Assembly (NCBI GenBank): GCA_001179505.1
Contig: CDMY01000765.1
Coordinates: 1 to 23,029, forward strand
Source of the DNA: Vitrella brassicaformis
Lineage: Eukaryota > Sar > Vitrellaceae
Reading direction: 5' to 3'
DNA: 23,029 bases
Each line of letters opens with the position of its first letter. Position 1 is the stretch's first letter. A program made the translations under genes and the position numbers. The notes under the pieces were generated by a model. That model was not told where the DNA came from. It searched no databases and was given only the letters and a program-made list of their open reading frames with translations. Shown here in pieces: positions 1 to 10,572 of the stretch.

Positions 1-1808
1 GGCATCGTAGTCGCCCTCGCTCGGCAGCTGAGGTGGCACGCTGCTCACATTTGGTGGTATGATGGCGCCGTCGGATGCACGGATGGGTCCGTCGATGTCT
101 GGAAGGCTCACGCGGGTGCTGACAGGGCGGGCCGGCCGCTTGGATGGCTGAGGAGGGATGAAGGCGCGACAAGGGAACGGGGCGTTGCACGCGGCCGCCC
201 ACGCCGCCTTCATCTGAGGGGTGAAGGACGAGAAGTCGACGCGTGTGGCGCACGGGCCGCTGTAGACGGTGTCTGTGGGCAAGCAGAGGAGGGAGCCGCG
301 GGGCTTTCGCCACCCCAGCGGACACTCGGCAGTGAAGTCGTAGTCGCACGCTGCCCTCGGGGGCCACATGAGGTGACAGCGGACAGCCAGACGATACTTG
401 CCCTCCTGCAAGAAATTGACACACAAATTAGGGGCTCGACGCATACGAATGAGCCAGTGGTGCGGTGGCCCACCTGGTCGACGTCGGCTGTGATGAGTGT
501 GGATGCACAGGGGCCCTTGTAGTGAGGCGGAGCTGTGCATGCGGCCGTGCTGTCACTCGCAGACGTCCAGCCGAGAGGACTGCATCAGGTAGACACACAC
601 GCAATCACTCGTTGTGTGTGTCCCTTTCGGTGCATCCGAGGATGGTTTACCATTTGTGTGTGAGGTCCATGTGTTGTCTGTCGTCGCATGGCCACTCCAC
701 CTCACATGCGTGCATGAAGATGTGCTTCTCCTCATCGCTCAGCAGGCCCACCGGCTGTGTGGCGCCGCACCGGCCGCGGTAGTAGGCCGGTGCCGTGCAG
801 TGGGTGTCGTTGACCTCGGCCCACCCCAGCGGACACATGATTGAGAAGTCTGGCTCACACGCGACGCGGCACGGCCAGGACACACCGCACTCAGACGCCC
901 ACACGGCCTTCAGCCGCTCGTCGTGCCCTGACACATCCACAGACAATTGGATGCAGCCATCGTGTCGCTTGTCTGTGTCGTGTTTGTGTGGCCACTGACT
1001 GACCAGTGAAGTCGGCCTCTCTGATGCATGGTCCGCGGTAGGTCGGTGGGGCTCTGCAGCGCTCACCACCGACGCTCACCCAGCTGAACGGACCAGACCA
1101 TCATCACCATCACCAGAACAAACCAATCATCGGAAGTGTGTCTCACGCACTCCTCTCTGATGTCTTCCTACGTACCCCTGCGGGCAGCTGTATGAGTAGT
1201 CGCGTGCGCATTTGGCGCCGGTCTTTGGCCACTGAGTGCCGCAACGCTCCTCGTGGTCATTCTTGGTCCGTGGCGTAAACAATGAAAAGTCATCGTTCCC
1301 GTTGCACGAACCCGTGTAGGTGGCGGGAGCTGACGATCGACAGACACACATACACAGAGACAGTGTGCCTCATCCTCTCCGTGTCTCCAATTGAATAGAT
1401 CTCTGGCTGACCGATGCAGTGTTTGCCATCTCCCTGGTCGATCCAATCAGCGGGGCACATGGTCTGATAATCAGGTTCGTTGCCGGCAGAGTCCATCAGT
1501 GAGTCCGGGTCAGGCAACCCTTCGTCCCGCGCCGCCTCAGACACAGCCGACAGGGCCATCTGCCGCGCCTCGGAGGGCGTCAGTCCGCCAGTGGACAGCA
1601 GCAGACCCGTGAACAGATGGCTTGTCACAGACGAGAGGGGCTCGCCGCCGCCGCTTGCAGACATCGATGTCTCCACGAGAGCTTTAGTCGCCTTAGCGAC
1701 ATCGGCCGCGAGCGTGTCGTTCAGCTGAGGCGGAGGGGTGGTTGATGAGTCAGCGCCAATCGAGAGAGAGAATGTCGCCAACAGCAACAGTGAAAGAGTG
1801 AGCGTCAT
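1..1808 (-). CDS. CPW-WPC repeat protein, secreted or surface (3' end beyond window)
   Basis: Exons (minus strand): 1808-1412, 1329-1176, 1083-1004, 927-651, 579-474, 405 to the left edge; introns of 68-92 bases, all GT-AG, phases consistent. The ATG at 1808 opens a hydrophobic signal peptide (about residues 1-19: MTLTLSLLLLATFSLSIGA). At least five cysteine-rich repeats follow, each starting CPxxW (residues 118, 181, 242, 303, 366), then C-x-AP-x-x-Y-x-G-x-C, and closing with a WPC-type motif; repeats 2 and 3 keep WPC, repeats 1 and 4 have WPK and WPP, repeat 5 has FPC. This is the CPW-WPC domain layout known from Plasmodium ookinete surface proteins and from chromerids. The frame is still open at base 1 after about 473 residues, with a Pro/Ser-rich tail. 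Role here is unknown; secretion is inferred from the signal peptide. The gene lies head-to-head with the folate/biopterin transporter. Confidence 0.85.
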
Positions 1809-1976
1809 CGCGGTCACACACTCGTTGAAACGGCGCTCCTCTGAGAGACTGACAGGCGAGACACGAAAAACCAAAGAATCAATGTGTACGTACGTGTGTA
1901 CACACACTTTTCGATCAAAGCAATCACAGCAAGTCTCTTTCTGACGTGTTGCTTCATCTGCTTTGGTTGAGTCACG
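1809..1976. promoter_or_regulatory. divergent intergenic region, CPW-WPC gene / transporter
   Basis: These 168 bases separate two start codons on opposite strands and must hold both 5' UTRs and both promoters. I see no TATA box. A short alternating stretch (tgtgtacgtacgtgtgtaca, about 1881-1902) is near-palindromic. Regulatory role is inferred from position only. Confidence 0.5.
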
Positions 1977-2456
1977 ATGGCTGAGCAGAGCTCCAACAAG
2001 AGAGGCCTCATGGCGAGGATGGCTGACTCACTGCGGCTCGGTGTGGACGTGTCTGAGTGGTTCGGAACGGACAGCACATTCTGGCTGACCTACTTCGCCG
2101 TCTTCCTCGTGGCCTTCACCGAAGGTCACACAGTCACAAAACTGACAGTCACATTACCAACCAACCAACCCTGTCTCTGTGCTCTCTCTTTGTCAGGTCT
2201 AACGCACCTGAGTGGACTGGCGGTCTACGTAAGCATCCATCCATTCATCCATTCATCCAGCCATCCAGCCATTCATACATCTCTCTCTCTCTCTGTTGTT
2301 GGTGTGGAGTACACGTTCAAGGACGACCTGCAGCTGGCGCCTGCCAGTGTGTCCTTCATCTTTGTATTCCCTGCCGTCGCGTACATCATCAAACCTCTCT
2401 ACGGCTTCATCTCAGACACCTACCCGGTAATTCATCACACACACACACACACACAG

Positions 2457-2495
<39 letters not shown>

Positions 2496-4558
2496 CAGCA
2501 GCATGACAGTGGATCTGCGTGTGGGTGTGTGTCCTGGTGTGTCTTAGATCATGGGAATGAGGAGGAAGCCTTACATGATGATGTTCGCCTCGACACAGGT
2601 GCTTGCCTTCCTTGTGCTGGCCTTCCTGGTGCGCAATGTCGTCACGGCGGTGCTGGCACTCATCTTCCTGGCCGTGTCCGCCGCATTCACCTCCTCCATG
2701 GCTGAAGTAACAAAAGACACAGCACAGCCACTCAGGGCAGTGTGTCTGCACATTTAAATCCAATGACGTGTGTGTGTGTGTGGCATGCAGGCCTTGTGTG
2801 TGGAGTTGTCTGCCCACGCCTCGGCCAAGCTGACCGCTGAGAGCATCATGAGCCTGTTCGTCACGTCAAAGGCATTCGGCAACTTGGTCAGCCAAGCCAC
2901 CCAGGCCCAATCTGACTGCACACACGGCCCCTGTCTGTCTGTCTGTGTGTCAATCAGCTGACGGCTTACTCGTCGGGGCAGCTGATCGAGTACACGTCCA
3001 AGCAGAACGTCTTCCTCATAACCAGCGCATTTCCGGTGAGCAAGGAGAACACACACAGAGCGACACACAGACATATGAACGCGCTTGTCTTGTGTGTGTG
3101 TGCAGGTGTTGATAGTCGTGGCTGCGTTGATGATGCGCGAGGTGACGACCCTCCCGGCTCAGATGCAGCGGCAGACGGCCTGGCAGCAGCTGAGGCATGT
3201 GTGGGACTTCATGCGCCAGCCTTTGCTCTTGCCGACCATCATCTACGTGGTGGCCTACATGGGCGGACCGGATTACGACGACGCGCTGTTCTTCTTCTTC
3301 ACGTCAGCACACACAGAGAGAGATACGGCAGGACAGGTCGATACACGGCGCGTGTGTCATCTGTGCAGGAATCGCCTCGGCTTCTCACGTCTGCACCCAC
3401 AAATACACACATACACACACACAATGTGTGTCTCCCTCCCGCCCCTGTCTCTGTGTGTGTGTGCCAGCGACGTTTCTGGGCTCGATGCGCCTCACATACG
3501 GCGTGGCGGCGCTCATCGGCGTCGGCATCTATCAGCTCGTCACCAAAGTGCCACTCAAGACGGTCAGCAGACACACACCCAGAGCAGACCTACAACACGA
3601 AAAGACACCCCCCTGCGACAAACAGATCCTGACGTGGTCGATTTTGGTGTCGCTGCCGATCTACATGCTGCCGATACTGCTCGTGCTCGGTGGCCAGACC
3701 GCCACACACAGAGAGACAGCATCATGTGGGTGTGCACTGTGTCTCCATGTGTGTGACCACGTCATGCAGGTCTGAACTCGCGCATCGGCATCTCCAACGA
3801 AGCGTCCGCCTGCACATCACACGCATCACACAAATCGCACAAACATGCATGTCTGCCTCTGTGTGAGGCATACGTCAGGTTTCTGTTGAGTGGCGGTTCT
3901 CTGCTCGAGGCGACGGCTGAGCTGCAGATCTTACCTCTCATCGTCTACAGCTGCAAAGTCTGTCCAAAAGGCATCGAAGGTCTGTGAATCGATGGATGGA
4001 TGGATGGCCTGGTGTGTGTGCCATGTCTGTGTCTGTCTGTCTGTGTGTGCGTGGTGGATTGGATGAGTGCAGGGACGGTGTTTGCCATCCTGATGAGTGT
4101 GCGCAACGCCGGGGCCCTGCTCAGCAAAGCCATGTACAGACAGACAGACACAGGCCGATGTGATGGGCACACCCCTTTCTTTCTCTCTGTGTGTGTGCCG
4201 CTCCACCACTCAATGTACTCAATGTGCTCATCTCTCTCTCAGGTCCTCATTTTTCACCTACCAGCTGGGAATCACAGCCACAGACTTCACCAGTGAGTAA
4301 CCGACCACACACACCACGCCACGCCCACCGACACACCACACCCACACATATATATTATATGCATATATTTCTCTGTCTCTCTATTTATGCCTACGATGCG
4401 TCTGTATAGATCTGCCGCTGTACGTGTGCATCTGTTCTGTCTGCCTGCTCCTGCCCCTCCTGCTGCTCAACAACATCCCAGACGAGAAAGACATCCCCGA
4501 GGTCATCAGAGAAGAGGAAAAGGCCCTGCTCGGCGAACCGTCTCGAGAGGCAGCATGA
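1977..4558 (+). CDS. folate-biopterin transporter (BT1 family, MFS-like)
   Basis: Exons: 1977-2124, 2197-2228, 2310-2426, 2548-2706, 2791-2886, 2958-3035, 3106-3302, 3369-3388, 3468-3562, 3626-3689, 3770-3803, 3879-3979, 4073-4133, 4243-4292, 4410-4558; 466 aa, all phases agree. The protein is a polytopic membrane protein with about 12 hydrophobic helices. Family signatures visible are TEGLTHLSGLAVYYTFKDDL near the N-terminus, then KPLYGFISDTYP and GMRRKPYM, typical of the BT1/FBT loop between helices 2 and 3, and FFFFTNRLGFSPTFLG in the second half. Known family members move folates, biopterin or S-adenosylmethionine across the plasma or plastid membrane; the substrate here cannot be read from sequence. 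The 20-base exon 3369-3388 is required to restore the family motif. No clear plastid leader is seen. Convergent with the NUFIP1-like gene downstream. Confidence 0.9.
2436..2489. repeat. (CA)n followed by (GA)n microsatellite in intron
   Basis: About 10 CA units run to 2454, followed by about 15 GA units at 2460-2489. The tract lies wholly inside transporter intron 3 (2427-2547), close to its donor. Confidence 0.95.
3369..3388 (+). other. 20-base micro-exon of the folate-biopterin transporter
   Basis: The exon is flanked by ctgtgcag on the left and gtctgc on the right. Phase 2 in and phase 1 out are both satisfied. It encodes the residues completing FFFFT-NRLGFSP-TFLG, which matches the conserved 'FFYTNELGF.PEFLG' region of this family. 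Without it the flanking exons are out of frame with each other. Confidence 0.85.
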
Positions 4559-4791
4559 ACCAAGGAACGAGTCAGTGAGAGCGGGAGGGAGGGGCACCAG
4601 CACCCACAAGGACCGACAGAAACACACAAAAAGGACAGCCCCCTCATCCACACACACTGTGAGTGAATGCATGACAGTGATCATCATGACTCCGTGAGAA
4701 AGTCCGTCTCCACGAAATACCTGACGCACATCCAGACACACAAAGCCACCCATACACACCGCGACACAAGCATGTACGCCACACACTTAAC
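4559..4791. other. tail-to-tail intergenic region
   Basis: 233 bases between the stop codons of the transporter (plus) and the NUFIP1-like gene (minus). It holds both 3' UTRs; I see no recognisable poly(A) signal and no ORF with coding character. Confidence 0.5.
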
Positions 4792-5844
4792 TTACTGGAA
4801 GCACTGCAGCAGCAGCGTCTCGAAGTCACGTATCTCCGGCGCCAGCAGCTGGTACAGGAGGGGCGGCCGACGACGCATGATGGTGGGGCTGCTGTCGCCA
4901 TCTGCGAATGACGTGTACCGGGGCCGCTTGCACAGCCGACGCTCATCAACCTGATGACATGACGCACCAGAGTACATCCATCAGTGGCATGGCGTGTGTA
5001 GATATACGCGTCATTCTGACCTGTCCTTCCTCCAGCTGAGTGTCGTCGCCAACTGCGTCGCCGTCGAAGCTCTCACCTGCACGAATGCACGCAGGCAGCC
5101 AGGCAGACGCATACCAACACAGGCAGCTCTATTTTGCTAATCGTGCTGACTCACCTCTGCCCCTCCCCCGCCCAATGCCTCCTCGTCCCCGCCCTCCACG
5201 GCCCCTCATGAGCCCACGGCCCCGTCCCCTGCCGCGGCCGCGGGCATCGGCTGCACACCCGAAGGCAGGGTGCAGGTGCCGCTGCTGCTGCTCCAACATC
5301 GCCGTCCGACCGAACGCAGACCTCATCGCGTCACGCAGCAATCCTGCATGCATTGAAGAAGAATCAGTCGGAGGGGTTCGTGTTGCGTGTGTGTGTGTGT
5401 GTGGATGCGTTTCTGTGTGCGTGTGCTGGTGGCTACTTTCGAGGGCGCTGCTTGGTCTGGGTCTCTTGGCCTTGGTGGCGGATTTGCCGGCAGAGCGCCG
5501 CTGACGCACCTCAGCCACCTGTGAATGCACCAGACACAGAGGAGAGGCAGGGGCATCCTCACACTTGATGGGAGCATGTGTGCAGGTTCCCTCTTACCTT
5601 TTCTCTGGTCGGGAAGTTCGTCTTTCGTGCGGCCCGCCATGCGGTGATCTCCTCGGGCGAGTCCACCACACTCCTCCTGCACACAACAGATGACGGCGCA
5701 TAGACACGCAGAGATGAATGACGCCATATAGATCTGTGTGTATAGGAATGTGTGTGCGAGAGGTTTGCCTACCCGTCTGTTGCCTTCATGTGTTTGAACC
5801 GATGCACACTCATGATGTGGGGAGGGCCACTACACACCCCACCA

Positions 5845-5878
<34 letters not shown>

Positions 5879-6579
5879 TACATCAGATCGCGGCTCTGAT
5901 CCAGTCCTTACTCTCCCCTCCTGACCTGAAGTTGCATCCCTCCACTGGGCACGGGATGTGCTCCTCCTCCCTGTGCTGTTCCAGCGCCTCCTGCGTCTTG
6001 AAGCGCTTGTCGCACACACGACACCACACAAACTCAGACTCACGATCACTGACACACACACGCACATCCCATATAGTGGCATGGTGGCATGTTCTGCCGA
6101 CACGGACAATCGGCTGCCTCGTGTCCTACCGTTTCCGGCCTCTATTGCTGTTGCTACCATGGTCACGTCCCCCGTGCCCCCTCCACGGCCGCCTCTGATA
6201 GCCGCCTCGCATAGGAAGGGGAGGACAGGAGGCTCCACCCATTCCCATCATCTGGTAGCCCGCTGCAGGGATATGCATGCAGCCCGGATAGTGCCCGTAC
6301 GGCTGTGGCTGTGGCGGCCATCCGTAAGGCCGCCAGCTCATCGGAGGTGGTGGCACGGGCAGATAGGTCGACTGATGAGGATGGTGATGGTAACTCGGCT
6401 GCCGCCTTGACGGAGTGTGGCCACGATGAGGCAATTGCTGGAAGAAACACACAGGGTTTTCATTCACACACGAGTGCATGTGAACCACCACACACCTGAT
6501 GATTGGAAGGGCCTGGCCTTGGTGCTTCCTCCGCCTCTTGGCCTCGCTTCTGAAGCGCCGCCCACGCAAGTTTGTTCAT
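4792..6579 (-). CDS. NUFIP1-like C2H2 zinc-finger, box C/D snoRNP assembly factor
   Basis: Exons (minus): 6579-6496, 6437-6130, 6048-5926, 5829-5773, 5676-5598, 5518-5437, 5343-5155, 5076-5021, 4950-4792; 378 aa, all phases agree. The N-terminal half is His/Pro/Tyr/Gly-rich and disordered. Exon 3 carries a C2H2 finger (FVWCRVCDKRFKTQEALEQH...). A second, C-x4-C finger is split over exons 3 and 4. Exon 5 encodes VVDSPEEITAWRAARKTNFP, which matches the NUFIP1 conserved motif (S/TPEEI..W...R..N(F/Y)PT). Exon 7 is rich in RG/RGG. The C-terminus LLYQLLAPEIRDFETLLLQC resembles the helical C-terminal region of NUFIP proteins. NUFIP1/Rsa1 proteins bridge snoRNP proteins with the R2TP chaperone in the nucleus; that function is inferred from family. 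Start chosen as the first ATG (6579) feeding an open, phase-consistent exon. Confidence 0.8.
5155..5275 (-). other. RG/RGG-rich coding tract
   Basis: Within exon 7 of the NUFIP1-like gene, alternating Arg-Gly codons (ARGRGRGRGRG..., then GRGRGRG) give a strongly strand-biased G/A-rich tract. RGG boxes in related proteins bind RNA and are arginine-methylated; that role is inferred here. Confidence 0.75.
5843..5878. repeat. (CA)n-(GA)n microsatellite in intron
   Basis: About 10 CA units followed by about 8 GA units inside the 96-base intron 3 (5925-5830) of the NUFIP1-like gene. On the coding strand this reads (TC)n(TG)n just before the acceptor at 5831-5830. Confidence 0.95.
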
Positions 6580-6790
6580 TGTCGAGGCACAAGAGGCTTC
6601 CCACACACGAATCGAGCGCAGAAAAGCTGGGTCGTGCCGTCTTTTTTCCTTTTCCGTCTGCGAGCTAAGCTTCGGCGATCCCTTTGCACCCGGTGAGGAA
6701 GGCGTTTCAGGCTAATTCGAAGACATAGGGAGACAAGGAGTGCCATCCGGACCACAGATCATCCATTGATCTGCGAAGTGATTCCACGCG
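6580..6790. promoter_or_regulatory. divergent intergenic region, NUFIP1-like / eIF2B gamma
   Basis: 211 bases between two opposite start codons. It contains a T/C-rich patch (6641-6658) and a GCGAGCT element at 6660-6666 that recurs in two other divergent gaps of this window. Promoter role inferred from position. Confidence 0.5.
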
Positions 6791-7888
6791 ATGGAGTCGG
6801 CATCGACGGCATCAGCGACGGAGGCAGCGCCCGAAGATGCAAAGCTGCACGAGAGATACCAGGTCACGTTGGCACCGCATCACTCACTGTCTATATCTGG
6901 GGCAGCACAGGTGTTCGTTGTTTACAGCGTGTTTTTGTCGCCTCTCTTGTGTCTGTCTGACTGTCTGTGTGTGTCTGGCTGTGTGTGTATGTGTGTGTGC
7001 AGGTGGTGATATTGGCCGGCGGGACGGGCCACAAGCTGCGAACCTTCACCGAAACCTGCCCCAAGGCACTGCTGCCTATTGCAAACAGGTCAGTGAGAAG
7101 CACCCACACACAGACAGACAGACAGACCATGTGTGTGTCCGTGGCTGCACCCAATCGACCGATCAGGCCGATGATATGGTACCCGATGAAGATGGTGGAG
7201 CAGTACGGCTTCCAGGAGGTCATCATCCTCACACGCACACACATGGAAGCCGACATACGCCAGGCGCTCGAGAGGCAGCAGCAGGAGACCGCCGACATTG
7301 GTGTGCGGTGGGAGGTGGTGGCATATGAGGACGAGGACGAGCTGATGGACACTTTCGAGGCACTCGCGCACCTCGAGGGGCACATACAGGTGAGCAGGGT
7401 GATGCCGTGGCTGTGTATGGGATTTCTTTGTGGTCTCTCTCTCTCTCTCTCTCTCTGGTTCTGCATGTGCAGAAGGATTTCTTTGTGTTGAGTTGCGACC
7501 TGGTGGGAGATGCCAACCTCAGGGCGCTTGACGGTCAGGGAGTGAGCGAATGATCGAATGCAGCACCGCATGTCTGTCTGTCTGCCTGGTATTGCTCATG
7601 GCCCCCCGGGTACATCCATCCATGCAGGGGTGCATCGGCAGGGCGGCGACGAGTCGAGAAACGCGTGCTCCATCCTTCTCGGCAAATATGGTGGGTGGCC
7701 ATCAGAAACTCAGACACAGACACCGACACAGACACGCGTGATGTCTGTCAGTTGAGGAGCCGCCTAAGGGCAAGGCGCCCCCCAAGCCACAATCAAAGGG
7801 CATCAAACAGCTCGTCAAGGTGAGACGGGAGAACACACGCACCCACACGCACAGGGAACGTCGAGTCACGCCTCCGATCTTTCCGTTT

Positions 7889-7932
<44 letters not shown>

Positions 7933-8873
7933 TGTTAGGACAATCCTGCCCTTTGCTCGGCCGTGTTGCAGTACCTCCCGTCACCACCAGCAGCATCAGG
8001 GGTCGGCTTCGAGGAGGCGCCCATTGCCAGGGTCCTCAGAATCACCGACCTGGAAGGTGAGACGAGACGCACGCCCACCCACTGAGCGGTCCGCATGCGT
8101 TCGTTGCATGCGCCTCAGGCAAGAACCTAAGCGACCCCAAGACTCGCGTGTGTGACGAGGGCGGCATCATGCTCCTCAACAAACTCGCAATGCACACATT
8201 CGGGTGGGTGAGCAAAGAAGCCAGACAAGGACGCGCACACACGTGCACACACAAACAGCTTGTTTATGTCTGCGATCGATCAGGTGTCAGTTTCTGATGG
8301 GTACCTTCCAGGATCTGCACGTGTACCTCTTCAGCAAGAGCGTCCTCTCACTCGTGCGCATGAAGGAACAAGATGATGACCAAGATGATGACGAGGAAGA
8401 TGACGATGACGATGACGATCTCGATGCCGGTGGTGGTGGTGGTGCGAGAGGTGCGGGTGAAGGTCCGCGTCAAAGCCCGCCCGTCAAGGCGTTCGTGCAG
8501 GACATCATCTCTATCAAGGTGCGGGTCGGTGGTGGCCAGCACGGCTGTGCATGCGTGTCGGTTTTGCGTGTATGTGTGTCTGCAGAAGCAGTTGGTGCCC
8601 TTTCTGGTGAGGCGGCAGCACAGCATCGACGCAGAGCGTACGAGAACACACACCACATTACACCACGACCACCAAACCACACGTCACGGCTCTCCCCCTC
8701 TCTGTCGCTTCATGATCAGAGTGGAGTGGTGTCAGCGATCCCCGTGCAGCCCCGCCCGTCACCCACAACGAGCACCTAGACGCCAATTCCATCACTCTAC
8801 AAGACGCAGCGACGCTCAAACCGGTCGGTACCTGCCCACACACACACACACACGATGACACGAACACACACAC

Positions 8874-8909
<36 letters not shown>

Positions 8910-10052
8910 AGGGGTGCGGCGGAGGTGCGGGCGTACGTGCAGGAAATCTTCCCCCTCGACTCGTCCCACCCCTCCCGCACCGCTTCCGTGTGCGAGAGGG
9001 TCATGACCAAGGCCATGTACCGAACACTCAACCTCAAGGCAAGCTGCCCTCTCCCTCTCTCTGTGTGTGTCTCTCTCTCTGTCTACACACATCGTCTTTG
9101 TATCTTTGTATGTGTGTGTGTGTGTGGTCGTGTAGCTGATTGGCAAGGACAACACGGGTTTGCCATTGTGGCTGAAGCCGAGCCGCGCTGACCCCGACCA
9201 GAAGGACACCTCCATCAGCAAAGAGGAGCTACGCGTAAGCTAAGCAGAGAGAGATGCACTTGCGTTGCCTGGATGTGAGAAATCTGCGGCCTTTGTGTAT
9301 GTGTCCGGTTGTTGTATGTGTGTGGTGTGTCGTCAGTTCCGCTCTGACAACCTGTTTGCGCCCGACTCCTTTCCATTGCTCGACAACCCCAACTTCAGCG
9401 AGAACGGCATCAAGGCCACCAAAACGGTCTTCGGTGAGAAGAAAAAGCAGGGCAGACGAAATACATCCATCCGGGATGGAAGGATGCATTGACATTGACG
9501 GCGGAGTGTGTTGTGTTGTGTTGTGTGGGTTGTGTGGATGAAGGTCGGAATGTGCGTGTGGGGTGTAAGGTGAAGGTCAGCGAGAGCGTTATCATGGACA
9601 ACGTCACCATACAAGATGGGTAAGGAAGTGGGTGTGGCGGCTGGGGAGGGAGGGAAGGAAGCTGGAAATGGGGAAGACAGACGCACACACGGACATCATT
9701 TCGTCCCCCTCTCTCTGTGTTGTGTCGTGTTGGTGTGTCGTGTGTCGTGTGTGGTGTGTGCAGTTGCAGCTTGAAGGGCTGCATCGTGGGCCGGGGCATC
9801 ACCATAAACCAAGGCAGCGTGGCAAGCAAACCAAACCAGCCAGGCATAACACACGCTTGTCAGTGCAGTGCCAGCATGTATTGTATTGTGTGGTGTGCAG
9901 CTCAAGAACTACAGCGCCGCCGAGGGGGAGGACATCGAACCTGGAGGTACGTGGGTGGGCGGTGCCTTGTGTGGCCTCCTGTGTGTGTGTGTCTGGATGC
10001 ATGCGTGTGTGTCTATGCAGAGGTGTGGGAGGACAAAGACTTCAACGAGTGA
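6791..10052 (+). CDS. EIF2B3: translation initiation factor eIF2B subunit gamma
   Basis: Exons: 6791-6862, 7003-7088, 7167-7389, 7473-7533, 7628-7690, 7752-7819, 7939-8056, 8119-8203, 8284-8518, 8586-8637, 8720-8823, 8910-9038, 9136-9234, 9337-9433, 9544-9619, 9764-9818, 9901-9946, 10021-10052; 566 aa, phases agree throughout. The N-terminal nucleotidyltransferase-like domain begins VVILAGGTGHKLRTFTETCP with KALLPIANRPMIWYPMKMVE, and FFVLSCDLVGDANL matches gamma subunits. The C-terminus has left-handed beta-helix hexapeptides (CKVKVSESVIMDNVTIQDGC, then CIVGRGITINQGS). The protein belongs to the eIF2B guanine-exchange complex that recycles eIF2 in the cytosol. It is longer than the human protein (about 450 aa); the excess lies in lineage-specific inserts, including an Asp-rich block at 8368-8430. 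Intron 12 (9039-9135) appears to be GC-AG. Epsilon was considered, but the SCDL motif and the lack of a C-terminal W2 domain favour gamma. Confidence 0.88.
7888..7936. repeat. (CT)n-(TG)n tract before an acceptor
   Basis: About 12 CT units followed by about 10 TG units end at tgttag, the acceptor of eIF2B gamma intron 6 (7820-7938). The tract serves as an extended pyrimidine/TG region upstream of the splice site. Confidence 0.95.
8368..8430 (+). other. Asp/Glu-rich low-complexity insert in eIF2B gamma
   Basis: Exon 9 encodes EQDDDQDDDEEDDDDDDDLD and then a run of glycines. GAT/GAC codon expansion is visible in the DNA. It sits between the transferase-like and beta-helix domains, so it is probably a disordered loop. 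Confidence 0.9.
8836..8906. repeat. (CA)n ... (TG)n inverted microsatellite in intron
   Basis: About 8 CA units (8836-8852), a short gap with more CA (8863-8876), then 15 TG units (8877-8906). The CA and TG arms are perfectly complementary. Together they fill most of eIF2B gamma intron 11 (8824-8909). Confidence 0.95.
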
Positions 10053-10538
10053 TGATTGGATGGACGGATGGACAAGAATGTGTACGCCGAAGAATCTAGT
10101 GGAGCGGCTCACATTGTGTGGGATGGGTTGTGATTGTGCTCATGTGACGACTCTTTATGGACGGATCTGTGCCGTCGTGTCGCTCTCTGGGGTGTGTGCA
10201 TGCCTTGAGGATAACAATGCGACAGCATCAGTCTGTACGTCGGTCTCGAGCAATATCGAGGGACACACACACACACAACACACACACACATGGAAGGCAA
10301 AGGGGCGGGGGTGTGCGAAGGCATCAGGCAGGGGTAATGCACCGTCAAAACATCATGACACGCGGTCAGGTCACACAGAGACGCACACACACAGACTTTT
10401 ACTTTACAGGCTGCACACACGAACGCATACACACACATGGACATGGTATGAATGCGTCCATCCATCCATCAATCCATGCCAGCAATCATCCACACACTCT
10501 CATCTCACTTTCTAAGGCACAAATACTAAGGTCTCTCC

Positions 10539-10572
<34 letters not shown>

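Noticed and set aside
3085-3756. Long continuous open frames across the transporter locus and similar long frames elsewhere (for example 10612-11580 plus, 16005-16754 plus)
   Set aside because: They are low-complexity Ser/His/Thr/Val products of CA/TG repeats or antisense to better supported exons, with no family motifs.
5843-5878. CRISPR-like or minisatellite array
   Set aside because: Simple dinucleotide microsatellites only; there are no repeat-spacer units anywhere in the window.
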